Below, one piece after another: positions 60,145-64,000 of a DNA stretch of 64,000 bases. Within the stretch, counting starts at the first letter, position 1; each line of letters starts with the position of its first letter. The DNA comes from Streptomyces physcomitrii (GTDB lineage Bacteria > Actinomycetota > Actinomycetes > Streptomycetales > Streptomycetaceae). The notes under the pieces are model-generated. The model was not told where the DNA came from. It did no database searches and saw only the letters and a list, made by a program, of their open reading frames with translations. Both the position numbers and the translations under genes were made by a program. The DNA lies in NCBI RefSeq assembly GCF_012273655.1, contig NZ_JAAWWP010000019.1, positions 1 to 64,000 on the forward strand, in the 5' to 3' direction.

Positions 60145-61530
60145 ATGGCACCCGGCCTTCCCCCCGCCATGGACCGACCGCACTTCATCGGTATCGGCGG
60201 AGCCGGAATGTCCGGGATCGCCAAGATCCTCGCGCAGCGCGGCGCCAAGGTGGCCGGCAGCGACGCCAAGGACTCCCCGGTCACCGAGGCGCTCCGGGCA
60301 CTCGGCGCGACCGTCCACCTCGGCCACGACGCCTCCCACCTCGCCGAGGACGCCAGCAGCGTGGTCGTCTCCTCCGCCATCCGCGAGGACAACCCGGAGC
60401 TGGTCCGCGCCGCCGAGCTGGGCATCCCCGTCGTCCACCGCTCCGACGCCCTCGCGGCCCTGATGACCGGCCTGCGCCCGCTCGCGGTCGCGGGCACCCA
60501 CGGCAAGACGACCACCACCTCGATGCTCGCCGTCGCCCTGACCACCCTCGGCCTCGACCCCTCGTACGCGATCGGCGGCGACCTGGACCTGCCCGGCTCC
60601 AACGCCCGGCACGGCGAGGGCGAGATCTTCGTCGCCGAGGCCGACGAGAGCGACCGCAGCTTCCACAAGTACGCCCCCGAGGTCGCCGTCGTCCTCAACG
60701 TCGAGCTGGACCACCACGCCAACTACGCCTCCCTGGACGAGATCTACGAGTCCTTCGAGACCTTCGCCGACCGTGTCGTCCCCGGCGGCACCCTGGTCGT
60801 CTGCGCCGACCACGCGGGCGCCCGCGAGCTGACCCGGCGGCTGAGCGGGGTCCGGGTGGTCACCTACGGTGAGGCCGAGGACGCCGACGTACGGGTGCTC
60901 TCGGTGGTCCCGCAGGGGCTGACGAGCGAGGTCACCGCGGTGCTCGACGGTCAGGAGCACGTCTTCGCCGTCTCGGTGCCCGGCCGCCACTACGCCCTCA
61001 ACGCGGTCGCCGCCCTCGCGGCGGGCGCGGCCCTCGGCGTCCCGGCCGCCGGGCTCGCCACCGCCCTCGGCTCGTACACCGGCGTCAAGCGCCGCCTCCA
61101 GCTCAAGGGCGAGGCGGGCGGCGTGCAGGTCATCGACTCCTACGCGCACCACCCCACCGAGATGGCGGCGGACCTGGAGGCGATGCGCGCCGCGGCCGGG
61201 GACGGCCGCATCCTGGTGGTCTTCCAGCCGCACCTCTTCTCCCGCACCCAGGAACTGGGCACCGAGATGGGTCAGGCCCTCGCCCTCGCGGACGCCTCGC
61301 TGGTCCTCGACATCTACCCGGCCCGCGAGGACCCGATCCCCGGCGTCACCAGCGCGCTGATCACCGAGGCGGCCCGTGCCGCGGGCGCCGAGGTCACCGC
61401 CCTGCCCGCGAAGGACGGGGTGCCCGAGGCGGTCGCGGGAATGGCGAAGCCCGGTGATCTCGTTCTCACCATGGGCGCGGGTGATGTCACCGACCTGGGC
61501 CCGCTGATCCTTGACCGACTGGCGAAGTGA
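60145..61530 (+). CDS. murC: UDP-N-acetylmuramate--L-alanine ligase
   Basis: A 461-residue cytosolic Mur ligase adding L-Ala to UDP-MurNAc. The N-terminal UDP domain has FIGIGGAGMSGIAKIL; the ATP loop is AGTHGKTTTTSML, with EADESDRSF and LNVELDHHANY; the C-terminal domain has DSYAHHPTE and FQPHLFSRT. All are diagnostic of MurC. It lies outside the division/cell-wall (dcw) cluster, as in other Streptomyces. GGGAGA precedes the ATG. Its stop lies 12 bases before the msrB start. Confidence 0.96.
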   Translation: MAPGLPPAMDRPHFIGIGGAGMSGIAKILAQRGAKVAGSDAKDSPVTEALRALGATVHLGHDASHLAEDASSVVVSSAIREDNPELVRAAELGIPVVHRSDALAALMTGLRPLAVAGTHGKTTTTSMLAVALTTLGLDPSYAIGGDLDLPGSNARHGEGEIFVAEADESDRSFHKYAPEVAVVLNVELDHHANYASLDEIYESFETFADRVVPGGTLVVCADHAGARELTRRLSGVRVVTYGEAEDADVRVLSVVPQGLTSEVTAVLDGQEHVFAVSVPGRHYALNAVAALAAGAALGVPAAGLATALGSYTGVKRRLQLKGEAGGVQVIDSYAHHPTEMAADLEAMRAAAGDGRILVVFQPHLFSRTQELGTEMGQALALADASLVLDIYPAREDPIPGVTSALITEAARAAGAEVTALPAKDGVPEAVAGMAKPGDLVLTMGAGDVTDLGPLILDRLAK

Positions 61531-61541
61531 GGACCGAGACC

Positions 61542-61946
61542 ATGGGCTACGAGGTCGACAAGACCGAGGAACAGTGGCGTGCCGAGCTGAGCCCTGCGGA
61601 GTACACGGTGCTCCGGCAGGCCGGTACCGAGCCCGCCTTCACCGGTGAGTACACCGACACCAAGACCGAGGGCGTCTACTCCTGCCGCGCCTGCGGGGCC
61701 GAACTCTTCACCTCGGGGACCAAGTTCGCCTCCCACTGCGGCTGGCCGAGCTTCTTCGACCCGAAGGACTCGGACGCCGTCGAACTCATCGAGGACCGCT
61801 CGCACGGCATGCTGCGCACCGAGGTCCGCTGCGCGAAGTGCGGCTCCCACCTGGGGCATGTCTTCGAGGGCGAGGGCTATCCGACGCCCACCGACCAGCG
61901 GTACTGCATCAACAGCATCTCGCTGCGGCTGAGCCCGGAGGAGTAG
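61542..61946 (+). CDS. msrB: Peptide-methionine (R)-S-oxide reductase
   Basis: A 134-residue repair enzyme. Zinc is bound by Cys48/Cys51 and Cys97/Cys100 (CRAC, CAKC). The catalytic Cys122 is in RYCINSISL, with the family stretch FASHCGWPSFF. Cys66 may resolve the disulfide. The ATG at 61542 has GAGGA upstream; a GTG overlapping the murC stop (61527) is an alternative that adds 5 residues. It reduces oxidised methionines in proteins, and is likely co-transcribed with murC. Confidence 0.95.
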   Translation: MGYEVDKTEEQWRAELSPAEYTVLRQAGTEPAFTGEYTDTKTEGVYSCRACGAELFTSGTKFASHCGWPSFFDPKDSDAVELIEDRSHGMLRTEVRCAKCGSHLGHVFEGEGYPTPTDQRYCINSISLRLSPEE

Positions 61947-61967
61947 CGGGGCGGCTCCGGCCGGGTC

Positions 61968-61993
61968 GGGCCCGGGGCGCGCCGCCGGGCCCG
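61968..61993. terminator. Convergent hairpin between msrB and the GNAT-like gene
   Basis: cgggcccgg pairs with ccgggcccg around an 8-base GC loop in the 49-base gap between converging genes. Coordinates are within a base or two. Confidence 0.5.
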
Positions 61994-61995
61994 CC

Positions 61996-62952
61996 TCAGG
62001 GCAGCCGCGTCCAGCCGGAGGGCGCGCGCCAGTGGCCCCCGGCGCGCAGATGGGCCACCGCGGCGCGCTCCAGGCTGGTGCGCTGCGGCAGCTGTTCCAG
62101 CGGCTGGCCGGTGTGGCGGAAGACGAACTCCAGGATGGAGCCGTCGCGTTCCTCCTCCTGACCGGCGTACAGCTCCCAACGGCGCATGAACCGCACCACG
62201 TTGGACTCCTCGGGCAGATACGCGGCCAGCTGCGGGTCGAGCAACCAGGAGTGGCAGACGGCGAGTTCGGCCCCGTGCTCCGGGAAGTGCGCGGCGAAGA
62301 AGGGGCGGGCCCGCGCGAAGGAGGAGTCGCAGGCCTCGGCGCCGATCGGGCCGCCCACCGCCGGGATGTGCACGCTGAGCACCGGCCTGCCCTCCCAGCG
62401 GGACAGCTCGAACTGCAGCCGGCCGAGCCGGTGGATCACCCCGCGCAGATGCAGCGTCAGCCACCCCGGTACGTGCACCCCGCCGCGCCCGTACTTGTGG
62501 CGGTGGATGTCCAGCACCTCCCCGAGCTGCCCGAAGGTTTCCCAGGAGGACTCCTCGGGGATCCCGCGGGCGGCGTGGAAGCGCAGCGTCGCGGGGAGGG
62601 TCGCCAGATAGAGGAGGACCAGGTAGTAGCGGGCTCCCTCGCCGTACTCGGCCGGCAGCACCGGGAAGATGTCCTGGCCGCTCGGTTGGCCCATGCCGTC
62701 GAGGAGCACCTGATGGGCCCGGTCGAGGATCCAGCGCAGTACGGGGTCGGCCGCCGCGGCGGGCAGGGCCGCGAAGATCTCCTCCCGGTCCTCGGCGGCG
62801 ACCCGGAGCCGGTCGAGGAGGACGCGGGCCGCTTCGGGGCCGGGCAGCTCCAGCGGCCGCGCCGGGGGTCCGGTCTCGGCGAGGCGCCGCAGCCAGGCGT
62901 CGTCCCGGTCCATGCCGAGCCGCTCGGCGACCGACTGTGCGGTGAGTTCCAT
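61996..62952 (-). CDS. Acyltransferase domain (GNAT N/C-type) protein
   Basis: A 318-residue cytosolic protein. It begins MELTAQSVAERLGMDRDDAWLRRLAE, a helical N-terminal domain, and continues with YYLVLLYLATLPATLRFH, LGEVLDIHRHKYGRGGVHVPGWLTLHLRG, LGRLQFELSRW and VSVHIPAVGG-like segments that match Streptomyces proteins annotated as acyltransferase domain (NAT_N/GNAT_C). No active-site residue can be pointed to. The ATG at 62952 lacks a strong ribosome site; an earlier start at 63003 is possible. Confidence 0.65.
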   Translation of the reverse strand: MELTAQSVAERLGMDRDDAWLRRLAETGPPARPLELPGPEAARVLLDRLRVAAEDREEIFAALPAAAADPVLRWILDRAHQVLLDGMGQPSGQDIFPVLPAEYGEGARYYLVLLYLATLPATLRFHAARGIPEESSWETFGQLGEVLDIHRHKYGRGGVHVPGWLTLHLRGVIHRLGRLQFELSRWEGRPVLSVHIPAVGGPIGAEACDSSFARARPFFAAHFPEHGAELAVCHSWLLDPQLAAYLPEESNVVRFMRRWELYAGQEEERDGSILEFVFRHTGQPLEQLPQRTSLERAAVAHLRAGGHWRAPSGWTRLP

Positions 62953-63163
62953 GCCCGTATTCTTCACGGCCGCGCGGACGGGCTTCGCTCCCGGGGCTGT
63001 CACGGGGCGGTCAGTGCTCTTGCGCAGCCGATCGGTGCGGGGCGGCGGGCCGAGGGCCGTCCGCCGTCGATCGGGTCCGGACGCGGGGAATTCCCGGGCC
63101 GGCGCGGAAATCCGCGTCTGCCCGGGAATTCCCGGCCCACTGCCCTGCCGCTGTGCGGCACTG

Positions 63164-63334
63164 TCACCAGCGGTACCAGCGGGACCGCTTTCCGCCGGAC
63201 GAGGTGGAGCGCAGAAGAAAACCGAGGGCCCACAGGACGAGTACCGCTATCGCCACGAACCACAGGGCCTTGAGCGCGAATCCGAGCCCGAAGAGGATCA
63301 GGATCAGCAGGAGTACGACAAGAAGGGGAACCAC
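63164..63334 (-). CDS. 56-residue hydrophobic membrane protein
   Basis: A very short gene. The product has two membrane helices, VPLLVVLLLILILFGLGFAL and LWFVAIAVLVLWALGFLLR, and a basic, aromatic end (GGKRSRWYRW). This layout is that of the small "hydrophobic protein" family common in Streptomyces and stress-regulated in other bacteria. GGAGG lies 9 bases before the GTG start, which supports it. It is divergent from the sigma-factor gene, so both may share a stress promoter region. Confidence 0.75.
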   Translation of the reverse strand: MVPLLVVLLLILILFGLGFALKALWFVAIAVLVLWALGFLLRSTSSGGKRSRWYRW

Positions 63335-63601
63335 GGGAATCAGCCTCCGAATTGAGCGGTGTCAGAGAGCCGTGTGCCCCGGTACGGAGATCCAAACCAA
63401 AAGCGGGATTCCGGAGCGGTCCGGCGCCCGTCCGCGGGGCGGCGCGGCGCCCCACGGGTGCCGTCCCGGCCCGCGCGCCCCAGGGCCGTACCATCGCCCC
63501 CGGGGAACCGGCGACAACTGTTTCCCCTCAGCAAGGATTAGACGGTTGAAGTCCGGGCAGGCGGCTGAAGCGGAGCCGCCGCGCCGTTGGAGGGGTGGGA
63601 C

Positions 63602-64000
63602 ATGAGTGCAGACCGAGCCGGAGTCCAGGTTGCCGGGCAGGAGGCGACGGAGGGGGAGTCGCGGCAGGTCATGGTGGAGGCGGGAGTGCCCGAGGTCGGC
63701 GACCCGAGCCGCGTCTCGCCGCGCGACGCCCGCGAGTTGACCCGGATCTTCCTGGTCCGGCTCCAGGAACTGGAGGAGGGCACCCCGGGCCACCAGTACG
63801 TGCGCAACACACTGATCGAGATGAACCTCTCCCTCGTGCAGTTCGCCGCGAGCCGCTTCCGCGGGCGCGGGCAGGCGCTCGGGCAGATGGACGACATCGT
63901 CCAGGTCGGCACCATCGGGCTGATCAAGGCGATCGACCGGTTCGACCTGTCCCGGGAAACCGAATTCACCACCTTCGCCATCCCGTACATCGTGGGGGAG
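63602..64000 (+). CDS. SigB/SigF-type alternative sigma factor, N-terminal part (cut by window end)
   Basis: The first 133 codons of a sigma-70 family member. After about 50 variable residues it shows RDARELTRIFLVRLQELEEG, NLSLVQFAASRF and the region-2 core MDDIVQVGTIGLIKAIDRFD followed by FTTFAIPYIVGE. This is the SpoIIAC/SigB/SigF group, used for stress and sporulation in Streptomyces. GGAGGGG lies 6-7 bases before the ATG. The DNA-binding region 4 is beyond the window, so the exact paralogue cannot be named. Confidence 0.88.
   Translation, partial: MSADRAGVQVAGQEATEGESRQVMVEAGVPEVGDPSRVSPRDARELTRIFLVRLQELEEGTPGHQYVRNTLIEMNLSLVQFAASRFRGRGQALGQMDDIVQVGTIGLIKAIDRFDLSRETEFTTFAIPYIVGE

Noticed and set aside
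1..64000. tRNA, rRNA, CRISPR arrays, intact insertion sequences or prophage genes
   Set aside because: None were recognised on either strand; the only repeats found are the MITE-like element, coding minisatellites and short direct repeats.

Overview
The window is very high in G+C, uses GTG starts freely, packs genes into ATGA/GTGA-coupled operons, and carries DUF3000, DUF6230/DUF6114, TIGR04222 and many Sec/Tat-exported proteins. This is a Streptomyces chromosome arm-to-core segment. Gene order over large parts matches what I remember of the S. coelicolor SCO6007-SCO6060 region (ngcG, rok7B7-xylFGH, dxs, fadAB, RNase D, DUF3000, hemE, hemY-hemQ, murC), but no database was consulted.

Layout. 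1-222: end of a sugar ABC permease, probably ngcG. 685-11433: an accessory block with a secreted PE-PPE/cutinase-type hydrolase, a DUF4185 protein, a large secreted GH92 alpha-mannosidase with a LacI-type operator, an SDR-CMD-TetR operon, and the DUF6230/DUF6114 membrane pair. 11903-16593: ROK repressor and the xylFGH-type ABC importer. 16788-20384: dxs and an APC amino-acid permease. 20479-22947: secreted M23 peptidase, a secreted barrel-like protein and a small NYN protein. 23098-29857: fatty-acid beta-oxidation (fadB, fadA), RNase D, a LuxR response regulator and DUF3000. 30103-31209 (hemE) and 43186-45385 (hemY/cgoX and hemQ/chdC) form the coproporphyrin-dependent heme branch.

Between hemE and hemY lies a leftward 10-kb cluster (31241-41182). 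It encodes a CE18/Agd3-like polysaccharide deacetylase, a PelF-like GT4 glycosyltransferase, a 12-helix membrane protein, a LegB-like sugar-nucleotide dehydratase, a nucleotidyltransferase, an SDR epimerase, a spherulin-4 (GH135-like) protein and a GH114 endo-alpha-1,4-polygalactosaminidase lipoprotein. Together these resemble the fungal galactosaminogalactan locus and the bacterial Pel locus. I read it as a candidate exopolysaccharide (biofilm or pellet matrix) system.

A second candidate system is at 48445-50977: a DUF692/MNIO enzyme fused to a C-terminal partner-like domain, directly coupled to a TIGR04222 membrane protein whose tail carries nine Cys in a Gly/Ser/Cys repeat. A second TIGR04222 gene without the tail and an alpha/beta hydrolase lie downstream. 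The arrangement suggests a membrane-anchored, post-translationally modified Cys-rich substrate.

51100-64000: PTH2-like protein, an ABC ATPase with a 24-bp minisatellite-encoded tail plus its membrane partner, a small CxxC protein, a SulP transporter coupled to beta-carbonic anhydrase, a ZapE-like ATPase, a RibD-C reductase, a small acidic protein, stand-alone murC, msrB, a GNAT-like protein, a 56-residue hydrophobic protein and the start of a SigB/SigF-type sigma factor cut by the window end. I saw no tRNA, rRNA, CRISPR or intact insertion sequence.
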